Below, piece after piece: positions 44,239 through 53,290 of a stretch of DNA of 64,000 bases (position 1 is its first letter; every line of letters begins with the position of its first letter). A program made the translations under genes and the position numbers. Below the pieces are notes generated by a model. It saw only the letters and a list, made by a program, of their open reading frames with translations, was not told the DNA's origin and searched no databases. Source of the stretch: an uncultured Collinsella sp. (GTDB lineage Bacteria > Actinomycetota > Coriobacteriia > Coriobacteriales > Coriobacteriaceae); NCBI GenBank assembly GCA_959601045.1, contig CAUGNZ010000002.1:39033-103032 (forward strand), read 5' to 3'.

Positions 44239-46815
44239 TTACTTGTCGGCGGCTGCTTTCTTGGCAGTCGACTTCTTCGCGGTCGTCTTCTTGGCGGCAG
44301 TGGCTTTCTTAGCCGTCGTCTTCTTGGCCGTGCTCGCCTTGGTCGTGGTCTTGCGGCCGCGGGCGGGCTTCTTCTCCTTGGTCGGGCAGTCCATGTTCAC
44401 GCAGATGCGCCACGGGCCGCGCGCCGTGTTGACCACCACGATGGGGGCACCGCACTCGGGGCAGGTCTCACCCGTCGCCTCGAGCTTACCGCGCGCCGGC
44501 AGAGGATAGCTCACGCCGCAGTCATCGTAGTTGGTGCAGCGGATAAAGCGCTTGCCGCTCTTCTCGCTCTTGTGCGCGATCAGGTCGCCATGGCGTCCGG
44601 CCTCGGCGCACACCTTGCACTCGCCCACCTTAAGGTCGGGCTCGTAGTTGGTGGGGCACGTTGGGTTCACGCAGATCTCGAAGGCCTTTTGACGGAACGG
44701 CTGGCATTTAATGCGCGGCGCGCCGCACTCGGGGCACACGGCCGCCTCGCCCTCGAGCGGGCTTACCTTGACGCCGCTCGGCACCGGATAGGTCACGTCG
44801 CAGTCGGGCCAGCCCATGCAGCCGATAAAGCTGCCACGGGTCTTGGCGCTCGTCTTCATAACCAGATCCTTGCCGCACTTGGGGCAGGCACCCACACGCG
44901 CATCGGCCGTGACGGCGTCGCTGATAGCGTCGCCCAGCTCCTGCGTGTGCTTGAGCAGCTCGTCGAGCACGCCAGCCAGCAGCGCGCGCGAGTGCGTCAC
45001 GACATGCTCTTCGGTATCCTCGCCGCGCTCGACGCGAGTCATATCGCCATCAAGCTCGCTGGTCATATCGGGGCTCGTGATGCGCGGGGCAAATTGCGTC
45101 AGCGCGTCGATGATGGCGATGCCCAGCTGGCTCGGCTCAACGGGATCATTTTTGAGATAGCGCACGGCATACAGGCGCTCGATGATGCTCGCGCGCGTGG
45201 ACTTGGTGCCCAGGCCGCGCTTTTCCATCTCCTGCACGAGCTTGCCCTGGCTGTAGCGCGCGGGCGGCTCGGTCTGTTTGGCCTCGAGCTTAATGTCGAA
45301 CACATCGACCGTATCGCCCTGCTCCAGCGGCGGCATCTGCTCGTCGCGCTTAAGACCGTACGGATAGGCCTCGCGGAAGCCCGGAGTCACGAGCACGTCG
45401 CCCGAAGCCACAAACGGCTCGCCGTTGACGTCGAGCTCGAGCTTAGTGTTTTCGATGGTCGCGGGACCCATAAGCGTCGCCAGGAAGCGACGGGCGATCA
45501 GGTCATAGAGCTTGCGCTGGCCGCCGTCGAGCGTGGACGGATCGCCCTCGCCCGTGGGGTAGATAGGCGGGTGGTCGGTGGTCTCGACTTTCCCGCGCGT
45601 GGGCTTCATGGGACCAGCGAGTACCTTTTTGCACACGGGCGCCAGCGCCGGGTTGATCTTTGCCAGGTCACTCACCACGGCGCCCAAATCGAGCGTCGCG
45701 GGATACACGGTGTTGTCGACACGCGGGTAGCTGATAAGGCCCGCCATGTAGAGGGACTCGGCGATGCGCATCGTACGCGCAGGCGAGATGCCCTCGGCCG
45801 CAGCGGCAGCCTGCAGCGAGGTCGTCGCAAACGGCGTGGGCGGCTGCTGCTTGCGGGAGCGCTTGGTCACCGCGGCAACGGTCGCCGTCTTGGCGCCGTC
45901 GACGTGACCATACGCCGTCTCGGCAGCATCTTTGTCGGTAAAGCGTGCCGTCTTGTGCGCGATCTTAAAGCGATCGTCCTCGGCAGCGCCCTGCGCGGCA
46001 CCCATACCGCGAATCTGCCAATAGTCCTCGGGCACAAACGCCATGCGCTCGCGCTCGCGCTCGACCACCAGGGCGAGTGTCGGCGTCTGCACGCGGCCGG
46101 CGGAGCGCACGTTACCAAAGCCGCCAAACTTGGCGAGCGTCAAGTAGCGCGTGAGCACCGCACCCCAAATGAGGTCGATGTGCTGACGGCTCTCGCCGGC
46201 GTCAGCCAGGTTCTGGTCGAGCGAGACAAGGTTATCGAAGGCCTGCGTGATCTCGGCCTTGGTAAACGAAGAATACTGGGCGCGGGCGACCGGCAAGTCG
46301 GGCGCAACCTCGCGCACCTTGTTGAGGGCGTCCGAACCGATCAGCTCGCCCTCGCGATCGAAGTCCGTGGCGATGATGACGCTGTCGGACTTTTTAGCGA
46401 GGTTCTTAAGCGAGCGGATGAGCTCCTTCTCGGCCGGCAGCTTAATGACGGGTGCCCAGGTGAGGTAAGGCAGGCTCTCGAGCTTCCAGCCCTTGATGGA
46501 GATGCCGTCGGCAAGGAACGGCTTGCGCTTGGTGTCGTAGGGCGGACGAGCCAGGCCATCGGGCATGTCGGCCGGCAACATCTCGCCGTCCTCGGTGACC
46601 GAATACCAGCCCAGCTTTTTATCGAACAGCACGCTGTCGCAAAAATCGGGCGCAAGGATGTGACCGGCAAGGCCGATCGTCACGCACTCCTCGCCCTTCC
46701 ACTCAAAACGGTAGATGGCGGTGTTGTACACCTTGTCCTTTTTGGGTTTGCCCGTGGACAGACGCTCGGCGATCTGACGCGCGGCGTCGTTTTTCTCGGC
46801 GATGATGAGCTTCAA
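44239..46815 (-). CDS. topA: Type IA DNA topoisomerase I
   Basis: An 858-residue topoisomerase that relaxes negative supercoils. The N-terminal Toprim part (MKLIIAEKNDAARQIAERLS, IIATDFDREGELIG near 150) is followed by SAGRVQTPTLALV near 245 and the active-site Tyr in LISYPRVDNT near 365. Four C-terminal zinc ribbons (CPKCGKDL, CPECGAPRIKC, CKVCAEAGRHGD, CPECGAPIVV) occupy about 640-800. The end is a repetitive Lys/Ala/Thr tail (KKTTAKKATAAKKTTAKK). The Toprim sequence looks closer to archaeal or topoisomerase III-like enzymes than to E. coli TopA; this is an impression only. Confidence 0.94.
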   Translation of the reverse strand: MKLIIAEKNDAARQIAERLSTGKPKKDKVYNTAIYRFEWKGEECVTIGLAGHILAPDFCDSVLFDKKLGWYSVTEDGEMLPADMPDGLARPPYDTKRKPFLADGISIKGWKLESLPYLTWAPVIKLPAEKELIRSLKNLAKKSDSVIIATDFDREGELIGSDALNKVREVAPDLPVARAQYSSFTKAEITQAFDNLVSLDQNLADAGESRQHIDLIWGAVLTRYLTLAKFGGFGNVRSAGRVQTPTLALVVERERERMAFVPEDYWQIRGMGAAQGAAEDDRFKIAHKTARFTDKDAAETAYGHVDGAKTATVAAVTKRSRKQQPPTPFATTSLQAAAAAEGISPARTMRIAESLYMAGLISYPRVDNTVYPATLDLGAVVSDLAKINPALAPVCKKVLAGPMKPTRGKVETTDHPPIYPTGEGDPSTLDGGQRKLYDLIARRFLATLMGPATIENTKLELDVNGEPFVASGDVLVTPGFREAYPYGLKRDEQMPPLEQGDTVDVFDIKLEAKQTEPPARYSQGKLVQEMEKRGLGTKSTRASIIERLYAVRYLKNDPVEPSQLGIAIIDALTQFAPRITSPDMTSELDGDMTRVERGEDTEEHVVTHSRALLAGVLDELLKHTQELGDAISDAVTADARVGACPKCGKDLVMKTSAKTRGSFIGCMGWPDCDVTYPVPSGVKVSPLEGEAAVCPECGAPRIKCQPFRQKAFEICVNPTCPTNYEPDLKVGECKVCAEAGRHGDLIAHKSEKSGKRFIRCTNYDDCGVSYPLPARGKLEATGETCPECGAPIVVVNTARGPWRICVNMDCPTKEKKPARGRKTTTKASTAKKTTAKKATAAKKTTAKKSTAKKAAADK

Positions 46816-46869
46816 AAGAGGCTCCTATCTCGTGTCTCTGCGGCTACGCCCGCCCGTATGGCGGCCGAC

Positions 46870-47553
46870 TTACGCCCTTGCTTGCTCAATCTGCCCGATG
46901 AGCCAATCGCACCAGGCATCCATGCCCTCGCCCTTGCGCGCGCTCACGGCAAACCGCGGCGCCTGCGGATTGAGGTCATCGAGTGTCTTAGTATACCTAT
47001 CCATGTCAAAATCGAAAGCCGGGGCCACGTCGACCTTGTTGAGCAGCTGCGCGCCGGCGTGCTGGAAGATGCCCGGGTACTTGATGGGCTTGTCGTCGCC
47101 CTCGGGCACCGAGAGAATCATGATGGACAGGTTCTCGCCCAGGTCAAAGTCGACCGGGCAGACCAGGTTGCCCACGTTTTCGATAAAGATGACGTCGATG
47201 TTCTCCAGACCGACGGCCTGGTCGAACGCGTCAACGGCCTCCATGATCATGTTGCCCTCGAGGTGGCACAGGCCGCCCGTGTTGATCTGAATGGCGGGCA
47301 TGCCGGCTTCCTTCATGGTGATGGCGTCGACGTCCGAGGCGATATCGCCCTCGATGACAGCACAGCGCAGGCCGGCTTTGTCACGCAGGCGCTCGTTGGT
47401 GCCCAGAATCGTGGTGGTCTTGCCCGAGCCGGGGCTCGACAGCACATTGATCACGTAGGTGTTTGTCTCATTAAATCGCTGACGCAGCTGATCTGCCAGG
47501 CGCTCGTTGCGCGACAGAATCGGCGATGCAATATCAATCGTTTTCTCGGCCAT
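46870..47553 (-). CDS. hypB: Hydrogenase/urease nickel-incorporation GTPase HypB
   Basis: A 227-residue SIMIBI GTPase: NVLSSPGSGKTTTILGTNERL is the P-loop and AVIEGDIASDVDAI the switch region. INTGGLCHLEGNMI holds the Cys-His metal site at the dimer interface and IFIENVGNLVCPVDFDLGE and LLNKVDVAP follow. There is no His-rich N-terminal metal store. With HypA next door it delivers nickel to a NiFe hydrogenase, whose structural genes are not in the window. Confidence 0.95.
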   Translation of the reverse strand: MAEKTIDIASPILSRNERLADQLRQRFNETNTYVINVLSSPGSGKTTTILGTNERLRDKAGLRCAVIEGDIASDVDAITMKEAGMPAIQINTGGLCHLEGNMIMEAVDAFDQAVGLENIDVIFIENVGNLVCPVDFDLGENLSIMILSVPEGDDKPIKYPGIFQHAGAQLLNKVDVAPAFDFDMDRYTKTLDDLNPQAPRFAVSARKGEGMDAWCDWLIGQIEQARA

Positions 47554-47608
47554 ACTTAGCGCTCCTTACTTTGGCCCCTTTATACCCCATCACCAGATGG
47601 CTAGCGGG

Positions 47609-47965
47609 CTAATCGTCGGGGGTTTCGATTTCGATACTTGCGATATCGAGCTCGCGGCCGTGCAGTAGGCGCACGTTGGCACCACCACACTGAGGACAGC
47701 GACAGTGGAAGCGATCGTGGTCGAAAACCTCGCCGCAGTCTAGACACTCGCTTTGTGGATGGACCTCCTCCACGGCAAGCTCGCAGCCGCGCGTGAGCGG
47801 GTCCTCGTCGCGAAACGTCTCCCACGCAAAGTCGAGCGCCTCGCGCACAACTTCGGTCATATCCCCGATACGCAGCGTTACCAAAACGGCGCGCGAGGCC
47901 CCCGCCCCACGCGCCGCGCGAATCACTGTATCGAGTATGCCGTTGACAATGCCAACCTCGTGCAT
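47609..47965 (-). CDS. hypA: Hydrogenase maturation nickel metallochaperone HypA
   Basis: A 118-residue protein beginning MHEVGIVNGILDTVI, where the conserved Met-His (His2) binds nickel. The zinc site is formed by CLDCGEVF and CPQCGG near 74-95. It acts with HypB in nickel insertion. It starts 6 bp after tatC ends, so hypA-hypB are cotranscribed with the tat genes; Tat exports folded NiFe hydrogenases, which gives the arrangement a plausible logic. Confidence 0.95.
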   Translation of the reverse strand: MHEVGIVNGILDTVIRAARGAGASRAVLVTLRIGDMTEVVREALDFAWETFRDEDPLTRGCELAVEEVHPQSECLDCGEVFDHDRFHCRCPQCGGANVRLLHGRELDIASIEIETPDD

Positions 47966-47971
47966 ACCGAT

Positions 47972-48763
47972 TTACTCCTCGTCGTCCTCGTCGTCCGAGA
48001 ACAGGTCCAGACGGCTCACGAACAGGCCCTCCTTGCCCTCGCGCGCGGTAATGACCACGCGAGCGATGGCGAGCGAAATCTCGTAGAGCGAGAGCAGGGC
48101 GCCATACATGAGACCCAGCGTAACGGGCGAGCCGTCGGGCGTAATCACAGCCGAACCCACGAGCAGGCCTACGTACACGTAGCGCCAGGCGCTGCGGAAG
48201 GCCGCATAGGACACGATGTGGAAAACGGACAGGTAGAAGATGATGAGCGGCAGCTCAAACGCCACACCAAAGCCGATCATAAAGAGCAGCTCCATGTTGA
48301 CGTAGTTCTCCAGATCGGGCAACGCCGTAGCGACAGCCGAGGTCTCGCCGATGAGCCACTCAAAGCCCGCCGGGATGATGATGAAGTAGCAGAAGATGGC
48401 ACCCAGGAAGAACAGCACCGTCGAGGCGAGCACCGTGGGCACAACCCACTTGCGCTCGTTGGGGCGCAGTGCCGGCAGGAAAAATGCCAGAATCTGCCAG
48501 ATGATCATGGGCGTGCACATGACCACGGCCATCTTGATGGCAAGCGAGAAGCGCAGGCCAAAGCCGCCGAGCGTGGTGGTGATGTAAAACTTACCGTCCG
48601 GCACAAAGGAGCGGATGGGGTCCTCAAGAATATCGAGCACCACGGGCGTGGCAAAGTACAGCACGATGGCGGCGGCAAACACCGAAACGACCACGATGGT
48701 CAGGCGGCGACGGAGCTCTCCCAGGTGATCGAAGAGCGGCATGCGCGCAGGTCCGATCGGCAT
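47972..48763 (-). CDS. tatC: Twin-arginine translocase subunit TatC
   Basis: A 263-residue six-helix membrane protein. MPLFDHLGELRRRLTIVVVS is the conserved N-terminal signal-recognition segment. FSLAIKMAVVMCTPMIIWQIL and FLPALRPNERKWVVPTV form the central signature, and GFGVAFELPLIIFYLSVFHIVS follows. The C-terminal tail is acidic. Its ATG overlaps the stop codon of the tatA/B gene. Confidence 0.96.
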   Translation of the reverse strand: MPIGPARMPLFDHLGELRRRLTIVVVSVFAAAIVLYFATPVVLDILEDPIRSFVPDGKFYITTTLGGFGLRFSLAIKMAVVMCTPMIIWQILAFFLPALRPNERKWVVPTVLASTVLFFLGAIFCYFIIIPAGFEWLIGETSAVATALPDLENYVNMELLFMIGFGVAFELPLIIFYLSVFHIVSYAAFRSAWRYVYVGLLVGSAVITPDGSPVTLGLMYGALLSLYEISLAIARVVITAREGKEGLFVSRLDLFSDDEDDEE

Positions 48764-49335
48764 TACTCATCGCCTCCCTTCGGGGCGTCGGCGGCAGCAG
48801 CCTCGGCATCGTCCTCGACCTCGAGCTCGCGAGCGAGCTGGTCGACGACGGCCTTGCGCTTGCGGGGACGACGGGCGTAGAGGTCAGCCGTCGTGGGCTC
48901 TGCCGGCTCGGGCTCGGGCTCTGCAGCAGGCTCGGGCTCGACGGCAGCAGCAGGCTCTGTACCCTCGGCCTCATCAACAGCGCCTTCGCCCTCAGCAGCA
49001 CCCTCGCTTGCGGCCTTCTCGGCAGCAAGACGGGCGCGACGCTCGGCAAAGGTCTCCTTCTTGGCGGGCGCTGCCGTCTCGGCGGCATCCTCGTCCACAT
49101 CGGAATCGTCGTCGGTCGCAGCAGTCTTCTTGGGCTTGACCGGGGCCGACGCGGCCTCGCTCACCGGATCGATAATCTCGGACTGAACAACGGCCGTCAT
49201 CTTTTCCTGCGTCTCGCGGAACTGACGGATGGCACGGCCGATCGTGCGGCCCATCTGCGGGAGCTTATCCGGGCCAAACAGCAAAAAGCCGAAGACCACG
49301 ATGATCGCGAGCTCACCCTCTCCAATACCAAACAC
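48763..49335 (-). CDS. TatA/TatB-family twin-arginine translocase component
   Basis: A 190-residue protein starting with GTG at 49335, behind GGAGG. FGIGEGELAIIVVFGFLLFGPDKLP is the membrane helix and hinge and MGRTIGRAIRQFRETQEKM the amphipathic helix. The length and the long acidic, Ala/Pro/Glu-rich tail (EPEPAAEPEPEPAEP) fit TatB better than TatA. It is the first gene of the tat-hyp set and overlaps tatC by one base. Confidence 0.88.
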   Translation of the reverse strand: MFGIGEGELAIIVVFGFLLFGPDKLPQMGRTIGRAIRQFRETQEKMTAVVQSEIIDPVSEAASAPVKPKKTAATDDDSDVDEDAAETAAPAKKETFAERRARLAAEKAASEGAAEGEGAVDEAEGTEPAAAVEPEPAAEPEPEPAEPTTADLYARRPRKRKAVVDQLARELEVEDDAEAAAADAPKGGDE

Positions 49336-49488
49336 ACATACCTCCAAGGCTCGATGTGAGTCGAGCCCGCACCGCGCCATTCGGCCGGAACTCGTCTATT
49401 CATTCGGTCAAGTATAGCGCCCGGACGCCAAAACGTCCGAGCGCATCACAAACATATGCCAAACGGCACGCCCTTTTGGGGGCAAAGA

Positions 49489-49803
49489 TTATGCAGCGGT
49501 GATCGAAATCTCCTGGTCGACGCCCAACAGCTGAACCACGCGCATCACCGGGGGCTGCACGTTGACGCAGCTAAAACGCTTACCATGATCAGCTGCGTGG
49601 TGTGCGGCGCCCACAAGCACGCCAATGCCCGTCGAATCGATGTAGCTCACCTGGGCAAAATCGAGCTCAACGGCCTCAGTGGGCTGCTCGAGCGCCAGGT
49701 CGATGGCATTGCGCAGGCTATCGGCGTTAGAGATATCGATCTCACCGGTCACCTTAATGGTGTAGAGCTCTGGCGTGGGGTTGGTGGAAATACCCAAATC
49801 CAT
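49489..49803 (-). CDS. STAS-domain anti-sigma-factor antagonist
   Basis: A 104-residue SpoIIAA/RsbV-like protein. KVTGEIDISNADSLRNAI and VSYIDSTGIGVLVGAAHHA are the STAS core; Ser in YIDST is the residue usually phosphorylated by a partner anti-sigma kinase. No kinase or sigma-factor gene is adjacent, so its partner lies elsewhere. Confidence 0.92.
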   Translation of the reverse strand: MDLGISTNPTPELYTIKVTGEIDISNADSLRNAIDLALEQPTEAVELDFAQVSYIDSTGIGVLVGAAHHAADHGKRFSCVNVQPPVMRVVQLLGVDQEISITAA

Positions 49804-49869
49804 GTATACGCTCCTTTACGTATCGAAAGTGCGGATAGTACTAGGCGCGGACTTGCGGGGCCCTACGCG

Positions 49870-51174
49870 TTAGGCGCGCTCGGCACGCGCAAGCTCGGCA
49901 GCGACGAGCTTGACAGCCAGCACCAGCACATCGAGCGCAGCCTCCAGGTCCTCGACCGTGGGATAGCTCGGCGCGATGCGGATGTTGGTGTCGCGCGGAT
50001 CCTTGCCATAAGGCCAGGTGGCACCAGCCGGCGTGAGCTTGACGCCCAGGTCGGCACAAAGCGCGGCGACCTTCTGGGCCGAGCCCTCGGGGCCATCGAA
50101 ACTCACAAAGTAGCCGCCGCGGGGGTGCGTCCAAGTGGCGCAGCCCGTGTCGCCCAAGCCCTCGGTGAGCTTGCGCTCGACGGCCTCAAAGCGCGGGCGC
50201 AGGAACTCGGCATGCTTTTTCATGTGCTCCTTGACCGCCTCGATGGTGGGAAGGAAGCGCACGTGACGCAGCTGGTTGAGCTTGTCGGCGCTGATGAGGC
50301 CGGCCTTCAGGCGCTTGGAGAACTCGGCGATAACCGCGGGGCTCGCACCAATAAAGCCGATGCCGGCGCCCGGGAAGGTGATCTTGGACGTCGAGGCAAA
50401 GGCCACCACACGGTCCTCGGTGCCCGCCGTGCGAGCGAGGTCAAAGATGTTTGCGAGCTCGTCGGTCTCGTCGTACAGGTCGTGCACGCAGTAAGCGTTG
50501 TCCCAGAAGATGCGGAAATCGGGCGCAGCCGTGGGCATCTCGACCAGGCGGCGCACGGTGTCCTCGCTAAAGGTGATGCCCGTGGGGTTGGAATACTTGG
50601 GCACGCACCAGATGCCCTTGATGGAGTCGTCGGCGGCAACCAGGCGCTCGACCTCGTCCATGTCGGGGCCGTTGTCGGTCATCGCGACGGGGACGTTCTC
50701 GATACCCAGATCGGCGGTGATGCCAAAGTGACGATCGTAGCCGGGAACGGGGCACAGGAACTTGACCTTCTTGCCGTCGTGCGCGGCCTCGTAAGCGTCC
50801 CAGGGCTCGCTGCCGCACGAGCCGCAGCGCCAGAACATGCCGGCGATATCGTGCTCGATCAGCAGGCTCGACGAACCCAGCACGAGCGTCTGCTCGGCGG
50901 GGCAGCCCAGGAACTCCCCTGCCAACTTGCGTGCCGAGGGAATGCCCTCGAAGCAGCCGTAGTTGGAGCAGTCGACGTTGCCGTCGTGCAGATCGGCGTC
51001 GGCGTTGAGGATATCGAGCATGGGTCGAGAGATGTCCACCTGGGAGGGCGACGGCTTGCCGCGGGCCATGTCGAGCGCCAGGCCCTTGGCCTTGACCTCG
51101 GCGACCTCGGCTTTGAGCGCCTCAATGGCGGCATCGAGTTCGGTGGTTTCCATCTTCTGGTAGATCGTCTGCAT
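49870..51174 (-). CDS. Class I aminotransferase, aspartate-aminotransferase type Ic
   Basis: A 434-residue PLP enzyme. LALDMARGKPSPSQVDIS near 32 is the N-terminal signature of this subgroup, known from actinobacterial aspartate aminotransferases. VPKYSNPTGITFS and FRIFWDNAYCVHDL hold the Asn and Asp/Tyr PLP contacts, FASTSKITFPGAGIGF near 260 the Schiff-base Lys, and NIRIAPSYPT the substrate Arg. AAAGG precedes the ATG. A PDB-characterised family, but substrate specificity is not provable here. Confidence 0.9.
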   Translation of the reverse strand: MQTIYQKMETTELDAAIEALKAEVAEVKAKGLALDMARGKPSPSQVDISRPMLDILNADADLHDGNVDCSNYGCFEGIPSARKLAGEFLGCPAEQTLVLGSSSLLIEHDIAGMFWRCGSCGSEPWDAYEAAHDGKKVKFLCPVPGYDRHFGITADLGIENVPVAMTDNGPDMDEVERLVAADDSIKGIWCVPKYSNPTGITFSEDTVRRLVEMPTAAPDFRIFWDNAYCVHDLYDETDELANIFDLARTAGTEDRVVAFASTSKITFPGAGIGFIGASPAVIAEFSKRLKAGLISADKLNQLRHVRFLPTIEAVKEHMKKHAEFLRPRFEAVERKLTEGLGDTGCATWTHPRGGYFVSFDGPEGSAQKVAALCADLGVKLTPAGATWPYGKDPRDTNIRIAPSYPTVEDLEAALDVLVLAVKLVAAELARAERA

Positions 51175-51323
51175 GGGTGCGACCTTTCGCGAAGCGGTAC
51201 GTTGCAGTTCGTCTAAGTATAGACCGCCACCGTCGCAACGGTATGAAGCCGTGATAGATTAAGTTCATCGCAATGAATTACGAATCGCCGCGCATGGCGG
51301 CGTGGGGCGCCCAAGGAGGCACT

Positions 51324-51578
51324 ATGGAGTACGGATCGTTTAGGGCCGAGGAATTCGGCGACCTGCAGCGCCTGGTCGACGGGCTGTTTTACGACCGCCA
51401 TGCCATCGACCGCCTGGACCTGATCGTACAGGCCGAAATCTTGGACCTGGCGCCCGATCTCATGGAAATCGTCAACCTGCTACCGCCCGGCTACTACGAC
51501 CGCCAATCGCTTTGCGACCAGCTCAACTCCGCCTTGGCCGCCCACGGCTGGGGCGCCGTCTACGGAACGGTGGAATAA
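51324..51578 (+). CDS. Small conserved-looking hypothetical protein
   Basis: An 84-residue acidic protein (MEYGSFRAEEFGDLQRLVDG, then LIVQAEILDLAPDLMEIVNL). It has a strong AAGGAGG ribosome-binding site at the proper distance, which sets the start at 51324. The body is predicted helical with a C-terminal YYDRQSLCDQLNSALAAHGW segment. No function recognised. Confidence 0.75.
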   Translation: MEYGSFRAEEFGDLQRLVDGLFYDRHAIDRLDLIVQAEILDLAPDLMEIVNLLPPGYYDRQSLCDQLNSALAAHGWGAVYGTVE

Positions 51579-51581
51579 GCC

Positions 51582-51610
51582 TAGTCATTTAAGAACGTCC
51601 CCAATGACTA
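51582..51610. repeat. Short hairpin with GAACGTCCCC loop
   Basis: TAGTCATT / AATGACTA stem around TAAGAACGTCCCC. It belongs in style to the GGGACGTTCC/GTCCC hairpins at 42994, 44112, 55391 and 61807. Confidence 0.5.
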
Positions 51611-51647
51611 AAACGCTGCCTGTGATGGTATTCACAGGCAGCGTTTT
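51610..51647. terminator. Bidirectional terminator
   Basis: AAAACGCTGCCTGTGA / TCACAGGCAGCGTTTT perfect 16-bp stem between the convergent small gene and nhaA. Confidence 0.92.
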
Positions 51648-51664
51648 CAAACTTGTATGTGCCC

Positions 51665-53023
51665 CTACTCGTCCTTGGGCGCGGGATGCTTGCAGACCAC
51701 GCTCATGTAGATCATGCCGAGCACGGCTGCGGTGACCGAACCGGCGAGAATAGCGGCCTTGGCTGCAAGAACCTCAAACTGGGCCGTCGGGAAGGCAAGG
51801 CCGCTGATGAGGATCGACATGGTAAAGCCGATGCCACCCAGAATGCCCACACCGGCAATCATGTGCCAGTTGACATTGCGCGGTAGCTCGCAGGCCCTAA
51901 GCTTAACCAGGGCAAACGTCATGCCAAAGATGCCGATCGGCTTGCCCAGCAGCATGCCAAAGTACACGCCGAGCGTCACCGGGTCGGTGAGCAGCGTGCT
52001 CATGTCCACACCCACTAGGCGAACCTGTGCGTTCACGAACGCAAAGATCGGCAGAATCACAAAGTTGACCGGCGTGGAGATCAGACGCTCCATGCGGGTG
52101 AGCGGCGGGGTCACGCGGTGCATGACGCGCTCGACCTTGGTGGTCGAGACGGTAAAGTCATGCTGGCCCAGGATGTGTGCCTCGTCATCGTAGCGATCAT
52201 CGAGCAGCGGCAGGCACTCGCCCAACCAATCGGTGAGGCTATCGAGCTTGACGCCGCACTTGGCCGGGATGGTAAAGGCCAAGATGACGCCGGCGAGCGT
52301 AGCGTGCACGCCGCTCTTGAACATGCAGAACCACAGCAGCAGGCCCAGCACCGAGTACGGGGCAAGGCGGTAATGCTGCGTCTTGTTGAGCCACACGAGC
52401 GCGCAGGTCACAAGCGCGGCGGCGCCCAACCAAAACGGATTGGGGCTCTGACCGTAGAAGATGGCGATGGCGGCGATGGAAATGAGGTCGTCGGCGATGG
52501 CGAGCGTCGAGAAGAACACGCGCACGCCGTTGGGCACGCGATTACCCAAAAGCGACAGCACGCCCAGCGCAAAGGCAATATCGGTTGCCATGGGAATGGC
52601 CCAACCGTTGCGGGCGCCGGCATGGTTAAAGATCAGGTAGATGCAGGCGGGAACGACGACGCCACCCACGGCCGCCAGCATGGGAAGCATGGCCTGGCGC
52701 GGGTTTTTGAGCTCGCCGACCGTCATCTCATACTTGAGCTCAATGCCCACGAGCAAGAAGAAGATCGCCATAAGGAAGTCGTTGACGAAAAGCTCGACGG
52801 TGAGGCCAGCCGTCAAATGCCCCAAGCCCACATACAGCGGGGTCTCCAAAAAGTGATGAATGGCCTCGTAGGCATCGGTATTGGCGCAAATGACGGCGGC
52901 GATGGCGGCGATCACCATGACCGCGGCGGAAATCGTGCCGTTCTCGGCAATGCGCTCCCAAATGTCGTGACGCTCAAAACGCTTGCGCTCACGGGTGTTG
53001 AACAGCTGCTCGGTTGCTGCCAT
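51665..53023 (-). CDS. nhaA: Na+/H+ antiporter NhaA
   Basis: A 452-residue membrane antiporter. The start at 53023 (MAATEQLFNTRERKRFERHD) follows AAAGGAG. LTVELFVNDFLMAIFFLLVGIELKYE near 70 and GWAIPMATDIAFALGVLSLLG near 140 hold the paired Asp/acidic ion site of NhaA (TDIAFALG), and TLAIADDLISIAAIAIFY near 180 holds the Asp-Asp pair (ADD). About 11 hydrophobic segments. It uses the proton gradient to expel sodium. It has its own transcription unit. Confidence 0.95.
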   Translation of the reverse strand: MAATEQLFNTRERKRFERHDIWERIAENGTISAAVMVIAAIAAVICANTDAYEAIHHFLETPLYVGLGHLTAGLTVELFVNDFLMAIFFLLVGIELKYEMTVGELKNPRQAMLPMLAAVGGVVVPACIYLIFNHAGARNGWAIPMATDIAFALGVLSLLGNRVPNGVRVFFSTLAIADDLISIAAIAIFYGQSPNPFWLGAAALVTCALVWLNKTQHYRLAPYSVLGLLLWFCMFKSGVHATLAGVILAFTIPAKCGVKLDSLTDWLGECLPLLDDRYDDEAHILGQHDFTVSTTKVERVMHRVTPPLTRMERLISTPVNFVILPIFAFVNAQVRLVGVDMSTLLTDPVTLGVYFGMLLGKPIGIFGMTFALVKLRACELPRNVNWHMIAGVGILGGIGFTMSILISGLAFPTAQFEVLAAKAAILAGSVTAAVLGMIYMSVVCKHPAPKDE

Positions 53024-53230
53024 GGGCGGCTCCTTTCGCGGGAAGGTTCCCGTCTTAAAAAAGCACGGCCCGCCCAAGTGGCGGCGCCGCGCTCTAATGT
53101 ATTACGCTTGCATCTAGCCTACCCTGCACGACAAGCGCACAGGCGTGGCCGAAAAGCGGAACCACAGGTTGAACATTATTTGCTCAACGGCACGGGCACG
53201 CCTGTCCAAGAGACGACGCGGCACCGTGCA

Positions 53231-53271
53231 CAAAAAACGACCGGAGCGCGGGGCGTCCGCGATCCGGTCGT
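53231..53271 (-). terminator. Terminator of ppaC
   Basis: ACGACCGGA / TCCGGTCGT stem around a 17-nt loop, with a T6 tail on the minus strand, 20 bp after the ppaC stop. Confidence 0.85.
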
Positions 53272-53290
53272 GGCGTTTGGTCAACTAAAC

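Noticed and set aside
44215..47559. Very long open frame on the plus strand opposite topA and hypB
   Set aside because: It is the antisense shadow of two clear genes. High GC at third positions keeps the opposite strand free of stops. It has no ribosome-binding site and no family similarity. The same applies to the long frames opposite the isocitrate dehydrogenase (30264-32507), lacE (6807-8462) and the hydroxyacid dehydrogenase (32504-33679).
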